Below are positions 46,647 through 55,551 of a DNA stretch of 64,000 nt, one piece after another (the first letter of the stretch is position 1; every line of letters starts with the position of its first letter). The DNA comes from Splendidivirga corallicola (lineage in GTDB: Bacteria; Bacteroidota; Bacteroidia; Cytophagales; Cyclobacteriaceae): the NCBI GenBank assembly GCA_030442035.1, contig JAUJEA010000001.1:961559-1025558 (forward strand). The letters run 5' to 3'. The notes beneath the pieces are model-generated. The model was not told where the DNA came from. It did not search any database and was given only the letters and a program-made list of their open reading frames with translations. The position numbers and the translations under genes were made by a program.

Positions 46647-47762
46647 ATGATCCTGGATATCGTTCTTTATATTTTCATCGCTTCTTTGGCCATTCAATCG
46701 ATCTTTTTTTTAAGCGTGATTCTTAAACTTGGCATATATAAAAGGGGAAACAGCAAGCAAAAAAAGATCTCCAACGAACCTGTATCGATTATCATCTGCG
46801 CACAAAATGAACTAAAGAATCTAAAAAAGCTATTGGGAAGACTATATGATCAAAACCACTCCGAATACGAGATCATCGTTGTAGATGATAAATCGAATGA
46901 CGGAACTTTGGAATTCCTTAAAGCTGAAAGTGCAAAACAGTCAAATTTAAAATTCATTACTATTGAAAGAACACCAGGGCATTTTAATGGTAAGAAATAT
47001 GCCCTATCTACAGGGATTGACAGTGCTCAGTATGATATTCTTCTTTTAACCGATGCAGACTGTTATCCAACCAGCAATGAATGGGTATCGAAAATGGCCA
47101 CCTCTTTTTTAAACAATACAAAGATTGTTCTTGGATATTCTCAGTATAAATATGAATCCGGTTTATTAAATGCATTCATCCGGTTCGAAACCTTGCAAAC
47201 CGGAATACAATACATTTCAGCAGCTTTATGGAACACACCTTATATGGGTGTAGGAAGGAACCTGGCCTATAGAAAATCTTTTTTCATAAAGAAAAAAGGG
47301 TTCTCAGGGTTTGAACATGTAACAGGAGGTGATGACGATCTTTTTATAAATAAACATGCTGATAGTACCAACACTGAAGTAATGGTAGGAGCTGCAGTCA
47401 TGATCCTTTCATATCCGAAAAAAACATTGAAAAGCTTTTTCAAACAAAAGAAAAGACATCTATCCGCTGGTAAGTTATATCGAAAAAGAGATAAAACTAG
47501 ATTAGCACTTTTATCGTTATCACATATATTATTTTGGTTGTCTTTTATTACTTTAGCAGTAAAAGTAGTTGAACCCATTGTACTGATTATCGGTTTATTG
47601 ATTAGAGTAATATTTTTAACGCTAACCTTTAATCTCTCCGCAAGAAAATTAGGAGATAAGCCTTTTCCCTGGGTTTTACCGATATTAGATTTCCTTTATG
47701 TGGTCTATTATCTTGTTACAGGAACTACGGCACTGCTATCTAAAAAAGTTAAATGGAGTTAA
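46647..47762 (+). CDS. Membrane-bound glycosyltransferase family 2
   Basis: A 371-residue GT2 enzyme with an N-terminal helix (about residues 4-25), a GT-A domain (about 45-280) and two or three C-terminal helices. Catalytic motifs are IIVVDDKSNDGT, the DxD-like LTDADC (about 135-140), and the ED/QxxRW equivalent GDDDLFIN...KKRHLSAGKLYRKR. It probably transfers a nucleotide-activated sugar to a lipid or polysaccharide on the cytoplasmic side. Its stop overlaps the following sigma factor gene by 10 bases. Confidence 0.8.
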   Translation: MILDIVLYIFIASLAIQSIFFLSVILKLGIYKRGNSKQKKISNEPVSIIICAQNELKNLKKLLGRLYDQNHSEYEIIVVDDKSNDGTLEFLKAESAKQSNLKFITIERTPGHFNGKKYALSTGIDSAQYDILLLTDADCYPTSNEWVSKMATSFLNNTKIVLGYSQYKYESGLLNAFIRFETLQTGIQYISAALWNTPYMGVGRNLAYRKSFFIKKKGFSGFEHVTGGDDDLFINKHADSTNTEVMVGAAVMILSYPKKTLKSFFKQKKRHLSAGKLYRKRDKTRLALLSLSHILFWLSFITLAVKVVEPIVLIIGLLIRVIFLTLTFNLSARKLGDKPFPWVLPILDFLYVVYYLVTGTTALLSKKVKWS

Positions 47763-48361
47763 ATAAACAGTTTTCTGAAAAAGCATTAGAGGATTTCAGG
47801 CTTATAGATGAAGCCACTTTGAAAAACAATGAAAATGCTTATGCAGAGTTGATGAAAAGGTATAAGAAACCTGTTTATCACATGATACTGAAGATGGTGA
47901 GAAACGTGGATGATGCAGAAGATCTAACCATAGAAGCATTCGCTAAGTCTTTTAAAAATCTCCATAAGTTTAAAAAAGATTATACTTTTAGCACCTGGTT
48001 GTTCCGAATAGCCACCAACAATGCCATTGACTTTATTAGAAAAAAGAAGCTTGAAACACTTAGTCTTAATACCTCCTTCAAAGATGACAATGGTGATGCC
48101 GTAAACATTGATGTAAAAGACGAAAATCTTGATCCTCAGGAAGTTGCCATAAAAAGTCAAAAAATTGAGCTGATCAGAATGTTTGTAACAAAACTACCAC
48201 CCAAGTATCAAAGATTGGTAAAACTCAGATATTTCGATGAGCTTTCTTATGATGAAATCGCCAAAGAACTAGGGGCTCCGCTTGGTACGGTAAAGGCACA
48301 GCTTCACAGAGCAAGAGAACTGATGTATGACCTGGTAAAAGGAAAGGAACAGCACATTTAG
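47753..48361 (+). CDS. RNA polymerase ECF sigma factor
   Basis: A 202-residue sigma factor. Region 2 is at about residues 28-96 (AYAELMKRYKKPVYHMIL, then FSTWLFRIATNNAIDFIRKKK), and region 4 at about 140-195 (LPPKYQRLVKLRYFDELSYDEIAKELGAPLGTVKAQLHRAREL). A 10-base overlap with the glycosyltransferase gene implies co-transcription and coupled translation. There is no anti-sigma gene beside it. Its regulon is unknown. Confidence 0.88.
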   Translation: MELNKQFSEKALEDFRLIDEATLKNNENAYAELMKRYKKPVYHMILKMVRNVDDAEDLTIEAFAKSFKNLHKFKKDYTFSTWLFRIATNNAIDFIRKKKLETLSLNTSFKDDNGDAVNIDVKDENLDPQEVAIKSQKIELIRMFVTKLPPKYQRLVKLRYFDELSYDEIAKELGAPLGTVKAQLHRARELMYDLVKGKEQHI

Positions 48362-48403
48362 TTTTATTGATAAGTATTAAGAACCGATTAGTTCGGCCTG
48401 TTC

Positions 48404-49048
48404 ATGCATCCTTCCGATATCATTTTTAAATATTTCCCTCAGCTAAGCACACGTCAAAAAAAACAATTCTATCAATTACAGGAACTTTATACTCATTGGA
48501 ATCAAAAAATCAATGTAATCTCCAGAAAGGACATTGATCAGTTGTATTCAAGGCATGTGCTGCATTCATTGGGCATTGCTAAAGTATATCAATTTCAAAA
48601 AGGTCAAAAAGTTTTGGATGTTGGTACCGGTGGAGGATTTCCGGGCATTCCACTAGCTATATTATTTCCAGAAACTCATTTTTATTTGATTGATTCTATT
48701 CAAAAGAAAGTAAAAGTTGTTCAAGAAGTTGTTGATAATCTGGATCTTAAAAATGTCAGTACAGAACATATAAGAGCAGAGAAAGTTAAATCACAATTTG
48801 ACTTTGTTATCAGCAGAGCGGTTACCCGGCTAAAACCATTTACAAATTGGGTAAAAGGCAAAATAAATAATGTTTCCAGAGCAGATTCCACTGGAATAAT
48901 AAATAACAATGGCATTCTTTATCTGAAGGGAGGCGACCTTAAAGAGGAACTGCAGGAGATTAACCGGCCATATCAGATTTTTCCATTAAAAGATTATTTT
49001 TCAGAGGATTTCTTTGACACCAAAGTTGTCGTATATCTCCCTTACTGA
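48404..49048 (+). CDS. rsmG: 16S rRNA (guanine527-N7)-methyltransferase
   Basis: A 214-residue methyltransferase of 16S rRNA. The SAM-binding glycine-rich motif KVLDVGTGGGFPGIPLAI is near residue 67. The catalytic FVISRAVTRLKPF and the C-terminal end are in the family pattern. It lies 42 bases after the sigma factor gene, probably in the same operon. Confidence 0.92.
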   Translation: MHPSDIIFKYFPQLSTRQKKQFYQLQELYTHWNQKINVISRKDIDQLYSRHVLHSLGIAKVYQFQKGQKVLDVGTGGGFPGIPLAILFPETHFYLIDSIQKKVKVVQEVVDNLDLKNVSTEHIRAEKVKSQFDFVISRAVTRLKPFTNWVKGKINNVSRADSTGIINNNGILYLKGGDLKEELQEINRPYQIFPLKDYFSEDFFDTKVVVYLPY

Positions 49049-49281
49049 TTTTTGAAATTTGCACTTTTTAATCAATCCAACTTAGAGTCCCGGAACACCT
49101 TCCAAAAATTACATTTGCGTTTCATTTTGAAGTGCCTTCTCCCAAAATGAAACAAAACATTTTTCCAAACCGCTCAAAAAAGGCTTTCTGAGCACATATA
49201 TAACGATTAACCCACTTGGCATAGGCTTTGAAAAAAGATGATCAAATTAAAATTTAAATAAGAAAAATAACCACTTGAAAC

Positions 49282-49362
49282 AGGCCGTATATGAGAACCA
49301 ATTTATCGGGACGGAGCAAACAAGGAGCTTGTAAAACCTCTGTGCCGTTACCTCATAGGCCT
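49282..49362 (+). ncRNA. Candidate structured RNA, possible riboswitch or leader
   Basis: The outer stem pairs AGGCC-gta-TATGAG (49282-49295) with CTCATA-GGCCT (49352-49362), 11 pairs with a three-base bulge. A second stem pairs ACGGAGCA (49311-49318) with TGTGCCGT (49341-49348), 8 positions with one mismatch and one wobble. A third, ACAAG-gag-CTTGT (49320-49332), closes the top. The linear nesting of three stems is unlikely in a random AT-rich gap. Function unknown. Confidence 0.4.
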
Positions 49363-49377
49363 ACAAATTTTAGACAC

Positions 49378-49461
49378 ATGAAACTAATGATCATCCTTAT
49401 GATAATCGGCATTTTGGCTTCTGCACTTTTGTATAAGCTATTGTTTAGAAATGAAAAGTAA
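49378..49461 (+). CDS. Possible 27-residue membrane micro-protein
   Basis: A short frame begins with Met-Lys-Leu-Met, continues as an aliphatic segment of about 15 residues (IILMIIGILASALLY) and ends with a positive tail (KLLFRNEK) before TAA. It is a plausible single-helix peptide. The same frame stays open upstream to an ATG at 49291, but those codons would overlap the folded RNA and read like non-coding sequence. No homologue was recognised. Confidence 0.4.
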   Translation: MKLMIILMIIGILASALLYKLLFRNEK

Positions 49462-49580
49462 AGTACTTGATTATTACTAACATCATTACACCCTAACGTT
49501 TTGGAAATTGAAAATTTTATTTGAAAGCATTGGACACATAAATCAAAAAAAAATCATAGTGGTGTATGTTAGTGGTTAAT

Positions 49581-49614
49581 GAAGCGCCCCACGCCCGTGG
49601 GGCTTTCATTTTTC
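49581..49614 (+). terminator. Strong intrinsic terminator
   Basis: GCCCCAC-GCCC-GTGGGGC (49586-49603) is a perfect 7-bp GC-rich stem, extendable on its outer side, followed by CATTTTTCC. It ends the small transcript, not rsmG, which ends more than 500 bases earlier. Confidence 0.8.
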
Positions 49615-49681
49615 CTAAACATTATTTTTATAACACTTTTTGCTGCAGTTGTATGACATCAAAATTTTCAAGAATAATAGC

Positions 49682-49689
49682 TAAATTTG
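49682..49689 (+). promoter_or_regulatory. -7 element of the DUF952-fusion gene promoter
   Basis: TAAATTTG is a full TAnnTTTG match 38 bases before the TTG start at 49728. There is no TTG at the proper spacing upstream. Confidence 0.35.
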
Positions 49690-49727
49690 GTTAGTTTCAA
49701 CTTAAAGAAATCAACGAATTTACACCA

Positions 49728-50522
49728 TTGAAAGATAGTTCTTCGAGAGATAGTAGTACGATACGAGCAATTTGCTATATCTACAAAGAGGGCGATGATA
49801 AAAATAAATGCCTGCTCACAGATTCCGATCTAAAAGTAATTTATAAGGCTGCATCATTTAACTTCAGTTTAAAAGATATTCAGGAAATTCAGTTCAAAAA
49901 CAAGCGGCTTATGCTGCCACTAATTTTTGGGGGCTTGATTGCCACTTTCAGCCTGATCGCCATCTTTAAGAACTTGTTTAATCCCTGGCTTTCCTTGTCC
50001 GTGTTTATATCTGGTTCATTGATCTGTTATTATGGCTATATGGGTACAAATGTTTTAATAATAAAAGAGCAATCGCTTGAAAGTGATTTTATGTTGAAAC
50101 ATGTAAGCATTAACATATTGGCATTTGTAAAATATGCTAAAAAAATATTGCTCCTGGATAGAAATTTATTGGACCAGCACAAAACATGGATTTACCACAT
50201 TGCTAATCCGGATAATTGGCAAAAAGCTGAAAAAGAGGGTTTTTACAGTGATCAAAGTTTGCAAACCCAAGGTTTCATTCATGCTTCTGATTATGATCAG
50301 GTTATCGCTACCTCTGAGAGATATTTTGAAAGATCGCAAGAACTTTTATTACTAGCCATTGATCCTGAGAAAGTCAGACCTGAAATAAAATATGAGAGGT
50401 CGCCCGAGAGAAATGAACTTTTCCCACATATTTATGGACCCATCAATTTGGATGCTATCAGACAGCTAATTTCATTAAAAAGAGGGTCAGATGGAAAATT
50501 TACATTCCCTTCCACTTTTTGA
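49728..50522 (+). CDS. Membrane protein with DUF6232-like N-terminus and C-terminal DUF952 domain
   Basis: A 264-residue fusion. The start is TTG (an in-frame TAG is at 49692 and no ATG lies between). The N-terminal part at about 12-115 has a PH-like beta sheet (LKVIYKAASFNFSLKDIQEIQF) and two membrane helices (LPLIFGGLIATFSLIAIF and LSVFISGSLICYYGY), resembling DUF6232. The C-terminal part at about 150-260 is a DUF952 fold (IYHIANPDNWQKAEKEGFYSDQSLQTQGFIHASD, ending FPHIYGPINLDAI). DUF952 is related to ADP-ribosyl-type phosphotransferase folds. The substrate is unknown. Confidence 0.75.
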   Translation: MKDSSSRDSSTIRAICYIYKEGDDKNKCLLTDSDLKVIYKAASFNFSLKDIQEIQFKNKRLMLPLIFGGLIATFSLIAIFKNLFNPWLSLSVFISGSLICYYGYMGTNVLIIKEQSLESDFMLKHVSINILAFVKYAKKILLLDRNLLDQHKTWIYHIANPDNWQKAEKEGFYSDQSLQTQGFIHASDYDQVIATSERYFERSQELLLLAIDPEKVRPEIKYERSPERNELFPHIYGPINLDAIRQLISLKRGSDGKFTFPSTF

Positions 50523-50623
50523 TCTTCAAAATCTGTTTATCGAGTTTTGATTATTGCAAAAAGCAAAAGGTAATAATCGGTTCTTTCTATTATCTTTAGT
50601 CACTCATTAAAAACCTGAGTTGA

Positions 50624-52315
50624 ATGCAGCCATCCGGCACAAAAAAAGACAGAAAAATTTATGAGCCCATTCTTCCAGGGCCTAAAGAATGGCCCGTAGT
50701 CCAACTAAGTAAGCACCGCAAACAGTTTATTCAGGAAGTCATTGATGAAACAGTGAAGAAAATCAATTCACTGGCATCTGATAAATCATCATTGGTTGAA
50801 GAAATCGAACAAACGCTGTATAAAGAAAAACTAAGAATCAAGCAAAACCCCTGGGATATCGATCCGGAAGATGAGCCTCTTTTCTGGGCCAGAGTAAAAT
50901 CCAAGCTTGTTCAGATATCCCAAAACAGCAATGGAGAAGGTGCTGAACTTGTTGGTACTGTTTTAAATGATATTACACAAAGATATGCCAACGAAATTGC
51001 CGGTAACTTTAAACAATCCAGGTATAAAATCGCAAGAAGTGTTGCTACTTTTGGTTTTTCCCGATTGTTAAATGCTTCAAGAGTTAAAGGTTTCAGTTCT
51101 TTGTGGAGTAATCAACTAACATTACAGGATAAAATACACTTAACAGGTGAAGCTGAACATTTGCGAAAGCTTGCTAAAATAGGAACAGTGGTCATGGTAC
51201 CCACTCATTTCAGCAACCTGGATTCAATTCTTATTGGATGGGTCATTCAAGCACTTGGACTTCCGCCATTTATATATGGAGCAGGGCTCAATCTCTTTAA
51301 TATAGAATTGTTTTCGTATTTTATGGACAGCCTGGGAGCATACAAGGTGGATCGTCGAAAGAAAAATTTAATTTATCTTGAAACACTTAAAACTTATTCA
51401 ACGCTTGCTATTCAAAAAGGCTGCCATAGCTTGTTTTTCCCTGGTGGAACAAGGTCCAGATCCGGTAAAATTGAAACAAAACTTAAGCTTGGACTTTTAG
51501 GTACTGCACTAGAAGCACAAAGATTAAATTTTGAAGAAAATCCGGAAAGTACCAATAAAATCTTCATCGTGCCTGTTGTGCTCAATTATCATTTTGTATT
51601 GGAAGCTCCTTCTCTCATAAACGATTATCTCAAATCAAAGGGACAAGAGCGCTACTATGTAGAATCAGATCAATACTCCAACTCATATAAAATCTTCGCT
51701 TTTCTGCTGAAATTCTTCACCAAAGGCTCTGATATATCGGTATCCATTGGCCGTGGGCTTGATTTATTTGGGAACTACGTGGATGATGAAGGTAACAGCC
51801 TTGATAAACACAACAGAACAATTGATACGAAGGACTACTTTATCTCCAATGGAAAAGTAACTTATGATCGGCAAAGGGACAGTGAATATACCAAAATGTT
51901 AGGAGCTGTAATTGTCAGGGAGTTTCACAGAATTAACAGGGTCTTTTCAAGTCATTTAGTGGCATTTACAGCATTCTCTGTATTGCGAGCTAAATATGAC
52001 AATCTTGATCTTTATAGTTTATTAAGACTTCCTGAAGAAGATCTTATCATTCCTTATAAGGAATTCAGAGAAAAATTTGACCTCTTAAGAAAAGAGGTTT
52101 TTAAGCTACATAAAAAAGGCAAGGTCAATATTGCACCTCATCTGGAAGGTGACCTTGAAGACGTAATTGATCATGGTTTATCAAACGTTGGTATGTATCA
52201 TTCAAAACGGCCATTACTGAAAAACAAGGAGGGAGATATTATTACCAAAGATTTGAATACATTGTTTTATTATCACAACAGAATGGATGGCTATGGACTC
52301 AAAAAATACTTCTAA
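50624..52315 (+). CDS. Glycerol-3-phosphate or lysophosphatidate acyltransferase family protein
   Basis: A 563-residue acyltransferase. The catalytic His-x4-Asp is His195-F-S-N-L-Asp200. The second motif is FFPGGTRSRSGKIETKLK (family FPEGTRSRxG) at about 268-285. The long N-terminal part (about 1-150) and a long C-terminal domain place it with the large membrane-bound glycerol-3-phosphate acyltransferases. It probably acylates glycerol-3-phosphate in phospholipid synthesis. Its end overlaps gpsA by 29 bases, which would make the enzyme that supplies its substrate a coupled product. Confidence 0.75.
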   Translation: MQPSGTKKDRKIYEPILPGPKEWPVVQLSKHRKQFIQEVIDETVKKINSLASDKSSLVEEIEQTLYKEKLRIKQNPWDIDPEDEPLFWARVKSKLVQISQNSNGEGAELVGTVLNDITQRYANEIAGNFKQSRYKIARSVATFGFSRLLNASRVKGFSSLWSNQLTLQDKIHLTGEAEHLRKLAKIGTVVMVPTHFSNLDSILIGWVIQALGLPPFIYGAGLNLFNIELFSYFMDSLGAYKVDRRKKNLIYLETLKTYSTLAIQKGCHSLFFPGGTRSRSGKIETKLKLGLLGTALEAQRLNFEENPESTNKIFIVPVVLNYHFVLEAPSLINDYLKSKGQERYYVESDQYSNSYKIFAFLLKFFTKGSDISVSIGRGLDLFGNYVDDEGNSLDKHNRTIDTKDYFISNGKVTYDRQRDSEYTKMLGAVIVREFHRINRVFSSHLVAFTAFSVLRAKYDNLDLYSLLRLPEEDLIIPYKEFREKFDLLRKEVFKLHKKGKVNIAPHLEGDLEDVIDHGLSNVGMYHSKRPLLKNKEGDIITKDLNTLFYYHNRMDGYGLKKYF

Positions 52316-53348
52316 ACCGGTTGGTGTTATAGGCGCTGGAAGTTTTGGCACAGCAATAGCAAACATTTTAGCTGAAAATAGTGATGTAGTACTGTTTGCC
52401 CGAAAGCAGGAAGCCATTGATGAAATGCATAACCTTCGTATCAGCAACGGCCAAACACTACATCATAAAGTAACTCCATCTAACGATCTTGAATATGTTG
52501 CTTCAAACTGTGATATTATTTTTCCAATTGTCCCTTCCAGCAATTTTAGAGAAGCCATTAAGGACCTCTCCCCTTTTTTACATCCTTACCATATATTGAT
52601 TCATGGCACCAAAGGCATGGATATCTCACTTCCAAATAATAGTAGCATTGAGGATGATGATCTTATACTGAACAGAGAAAATGTTCGAACGATGAGCGAA
52701 ATTATCCGGGATGAAAGTGTAGTTGTAAGAGTAGGCTGCCTTGCAGGGCCAAACCTGGCTAAGGAACTTGCCGATAACCAACCAGCCGCTACCGTTGTCG
52801 CCAGCCATTTCGATGAAGTAATTGAAGAAGGAAAACGACTCTTGAGAAATGATAGATTCCAGGTTTATGGGAACTCAGATCTTATTGGTGTTGAACTTTG
52901 CGGAGTACTCAAAAATATCATTGCTATTGCATCAGGGGCGTTAAGTGGTATGGGACTAGGTGAAAATGCCAGGGCATTGCTTGTGAGCAGAGGAATGGTA
53001 GAAATGATCTATCTCGGAAGGGCTTTGGGTGGAAACATTGAGTCATTTATTGGTCTGGCAGGAGTGGGTGATCTTGTAGCCACATGTTCTAGTACATTAA
53101 GTCGCAACTTCACTGTTGGATCCAGATTGGCAAAAGGAGAAAAGCTTGAAGAAATAATGAGAAGTATGGAGGAAACCGCTGAAGGGATCAACACCACCAG
53201 GATTGTGAAGAAACTTGCGGACAATTATAAAGTTAGAGCACCCATTACGCAAATGTTACACAAAGTATTGTTTGAAGATTTAACCGTTGAAGATGCATTA
53301 CAATATTTGATGAAATATCCGTTAAATGTTGATATCGACTTCCTGTAA
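52287..53348 (+). CDS. gpsA: Glycerol-3-phosphate dehydrogenase [NAD(P)+]
   Basis: A 353-residue enzyme that reduces dihydroxyacetone phosphate to glycerol-3-phosphate. It has the N-terminal Rossmann motif GAGSFGTAIANIL at about 16-28, HGTKGMD, GCLAGPNLAKELA and the catalytic lysine in CGVLKNIIAIASG. Length is close to other GpsA proteins, with a slightly longer C-terminus. It overlaps the acyltransferase gene by 29 bases, so both steps to lysophosphatidate come from one mRNA. Confidence 0.92.
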   Translation: MAMDSKNTSKPVGVIGAGSFGTAIANILAENSDVVLFARKQEAIDEMHNLRISNGQTLHHKVTPSNDLEYVASNCDIIFPIVPSSNFREAIKDLSPFLHPYHILIHGTKGMDISLPNNSSIEDDDLILNRENVRTMSEIIRDESVVVRVGCLAGPNLAKELADNQPAATVVASHFDEVIEEGKRLLRNDRFQVYGNSDLIGVELCGVLKNIIAIASGALSGMGLGENARALLVSRGMVEMIYLGRALGGNIESFIGLAGVGDLVATCSSTLSRNFTVGSRLAKGEKLEEIMRSMEETAEGINTTRIVKKLADNYKVRAPITQMLHKVLFEDLTVEDALQYLMKYPLNVDIDFL

Positions 53349-53479
53349 ATGTTTAAAACTTGTGCAACGTTCTCTTTCCATTACCCATCCTATTAGTAAT
53401 TTTTCAAAATAATCTTGAAATGGCCCGAAAAATGCTATAAAGATTTTATTTAATTGTGGGTAAAAGAAAAAACTAAAGT

Positions 53480-55489
53480 TTGAAAATACATTTTCTACAA
53501 TTCCTTAAAATTAGCCTGAAAACAAATGCTTTTGAGAAGAGGATTTGGATTATTTGTGCAATGCTTTCATTTTTTTCTTTTGTTCAAAAAACAAATGCTC
53601 AAAGTGACAGCACAATCGTCAAACTGGACACCATCACCATAAAAGGAAACAGTTATTTGCTTTTGGGTGATAAAACTATTTTTATCAAAAGCGATACTAG
53701 TCTAATCATTCCAGATACGATAAACTATCTGACCGGTAAAAGCAAAGCTGAGGTTTTTTATGAAAAATTACGATCTGGTTTTTACAAAAGAAAACTAACC
53801 AAACAAATATTCGATCTTGTATTTAGTATTCCACCTTCCAATTTAAAGCTGGATTCCGTAAGCGCCATTGAAAGTGAGGATCCCTACCTGAATTATACAA
53901 ATAAGATTATAGGTGATATAACTGTTAGAAAGCTTGATGTTTTTGGGACATCAGTTAATGATACTACCAGGCAACCTAAGTCGTTTGCACAAAAGGCCAT
54001 TAACAACCTCCATGTAAATTCAAGAGGAAGGGTCATCTTTAATAACTTACTGATCAAAAAGGGGGACAGGTTAAGTCCAATGACAGTTGCTGATAATGAA
54101 AGGCTCATAAGAGAACTCCCATTTATTAAGGACGCCCGTATTCACATCATAGAGCGTACTGCATCGGATACAGTGGATTTACTTGTCATTACAAGGGATG
54201 TTTGGTCTCTCACACCAGGTTTAGACTTCGATGGTATTAGCGATTTTGCTGTTTCTCTAAATGAGAAAAATCTATTTGGTCTGGGTCATGAATTAAATAA
54301 TGTGTTCGCCTTTGACTCAAACTTCGATCCTTCTTTTGGTTACGAGGGTACCTATAGAATACCTAACATAAAGGGTACGTTTATTTCAAGTGAATTTAAC
54401 TTTGCCGAGCTGTATCCCAGGAAAGGATTTACTTTCAGCATAGGGCGCAATTTTATCACGCCTGATATTATCTATGCAGGAGGGCTTCAGCTAGGTAAGC
54501 AGAAAATAAAAGAATTTAGAAGAATCAATGATGATTCAACCGCAATACTGCCTGCTTATGAATTTAACCGTCAGTATTTGTGGTTTGGACGTTCATTCAG
54601 ACTTGGGTTCAGAAATAAAACTTTTGAAGAAAGGTCCAGGTTGACCATTGCATCAAGTATCGAAAACCGGCAATTCAATTTAAGACCTGTTGTTGGAAAG
54701 GACACCAACCAATTCTATCATGACAGGGTATTATCTTTATTCAGTATCGGTTTTTCCAATAGAAAGTACTATAAAGACCGACTGATATTTGGATATGGAA
54801 GAACTGAGGATATTCCTTACGGACAATTGTATGAACTCATATTCGGATTTGAAAATGGTGAATTTTCCAATAGAAAATATGCGGGAATAAGAATTGCTAA
54901 GGGTGGTCTGATTGAAAAAATAGGCTATTTTTATGGTAGTCTTGGAGCCGGAAGTTTTTTTAACGGCTCTGAAATGGAGCAGGGGACCATTAAACTGGAA
55001 GGAAGTTTTTTTAGCAATCTTTTCAACGTGGATAGCTACAAGTTCAGGCAATTCATTGCAGTTAATTATTCAAAAGGGATCAACCGGTTTTCTGACGAAT
55101 TTATAGATATTAATAATGGAAATGGCATTCGAGGACTGAGTAGTACGCTGTTAAGAGGAACGGAAAAATTATCACTCAATTTTGAAACGGTAGCTTTCGC
55201 TCCATTCCAACCATTAGGATTCCAAATTGCCATTTTTGGCTTTGCAGATGTCGGTTTGGTCGCCAATGGTAATTCTTCATTATTTTCGAATGATGCCTAC
55301 CAGGGATTTGGTCTTGGGGTCAGGGTAAGAAATGATAACCTCACATTCAAAGCCTTTCAACTGCGTTTTGCTTTTTATCCTTTAGTACCAAATAATATTT
55401 CTCAAACGGATCTGGATCTCACCGGTAATCAATCAGTTCAGTTCAGGGATTTTGAAATTAAGGAACCCACGATTATTCCCTTCAATTAA
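53480..55489 (+). CDS. BamA/TamA-like outer membrane beta-barrel protein
   Basis: A 669-residue exported protein, starting at a TTG (signal peptide at about residues 20-41). A POTRA-like segment lies at about 165-235 (VFNNLLIKKGDRLSPMTVADNERLIRELPFIKDARI), and the rest is a beta-barrel with repeated aromatic strands in the pattern of Omp85/surface antigen proteins. It has no T9SS domain. It could insert, secrete or transport a partner protein or lipid. It is a separate transcript from gpsA, 131 bases upstream. Confidence 0.75.
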   Translation: MKIHFLQFLKISLKTNAFEKRIWIICAMLSFFSFVQKTNAQSDSTIVKLDTITIKGNSYLLLGDKTIFIKSDTSLIIPDTINYLTGKSKAEVFYEKLRSGFYKRKLTKQIFDLVFSIPPSNLKLDSVSAIESEDPYLNYTNKIIGDITVRKLDVFGTSVNDTTRQPKSFAQKAINNLHVNSRGRVIFNNLLIKKGDRLSPMTVADNERLIRELPFIKDARIHIIERTASDTVDLLVITRDVWSLTPGLDFDGISDFAVSLNEKNLFGLGHELNNVFAFDSNFDPSFGYEGTYRIPNIKGTFISSEFNFAELYPRKGFTFSIGRNFITPDIIYAGGLQLGKQKIKEFRRINDDSTAILPAYEFNRQYLWFGRSFRLGFRNKTFEERSRLTIASSIENRQFNLRPVVGKDTNQFYHDRVLSLFSIGFSNRKYYKDRLIFGYGRTEDIPYGQLYELIFGFENGEFSNRKYAGIRIAKGGLIEKIGYFYGSLGAGSFFNGSEMEQGTIKLEGSFFSNLFNVDSYKFRQFIAVNYSKGINRFSDEFIDINNGNGIRGLSSTLLRGTEKLSLNFETVAFAPFQPLGFQIAIFGFADVGLVANGNSSLFSNDAYQGFGLGVRVRNDNLTFKAFQLRFAFYPLVPNNISQTDLDLTGNQSVQFRDFEIKEPTIIPFN

Positions 55490-55520
55490 AAAACCTCAGG
55501 CTTTTGATAATACCTGAGGT
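55487..55520. terminator. Bidirectional intrinsic terminator
   Basis: ACCTCAGG (55493-55500) pairs with CCTGAGGT (55513-55520) around a 12-base loop. The A run at 55488-55493 becomes a T run on the minus strand, giving good termination for the OmpA-family gene. The plus side has a weaker T tail. Confidence 0.7.
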
Positions 55521-55551
55521 CTGTTTGAATGGATATAAAGATTTCTTCTTT

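Larger units (their letters stand above)
49049..49727. other. Gene-poor region with a folded RNA, a micro-ORF and a terminator
   Basis: 679 bases with no ordinary gene. It contains a foldable RNA segment at 49282-49362, a small ORF at 49378-49461 and a strong terminator at 49581-49614, all listed separately. The unit resembles a short untranslated or small-peptide transcript. It is not tmRNA, RNase P or SRP RNA, as none of their conserved cores is present. Confidence 0.5.

Noticed and set aside
49291-49461. A 56-residue version of the micro-ORF.
   Set aside because: Its first 29 codons fall in the folded RNA and have non-coding character, so the shorter start is preferred, and even that is uncertain.
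49049-49727. Considered tmRNA, RNase P RNA, 6S or SRP RNA for the gene-free region.
   Set aside because: None of their conserved cores is visible, there is no tRNA-like end with a CCA tail, and the foldable part is only about 80 bases.
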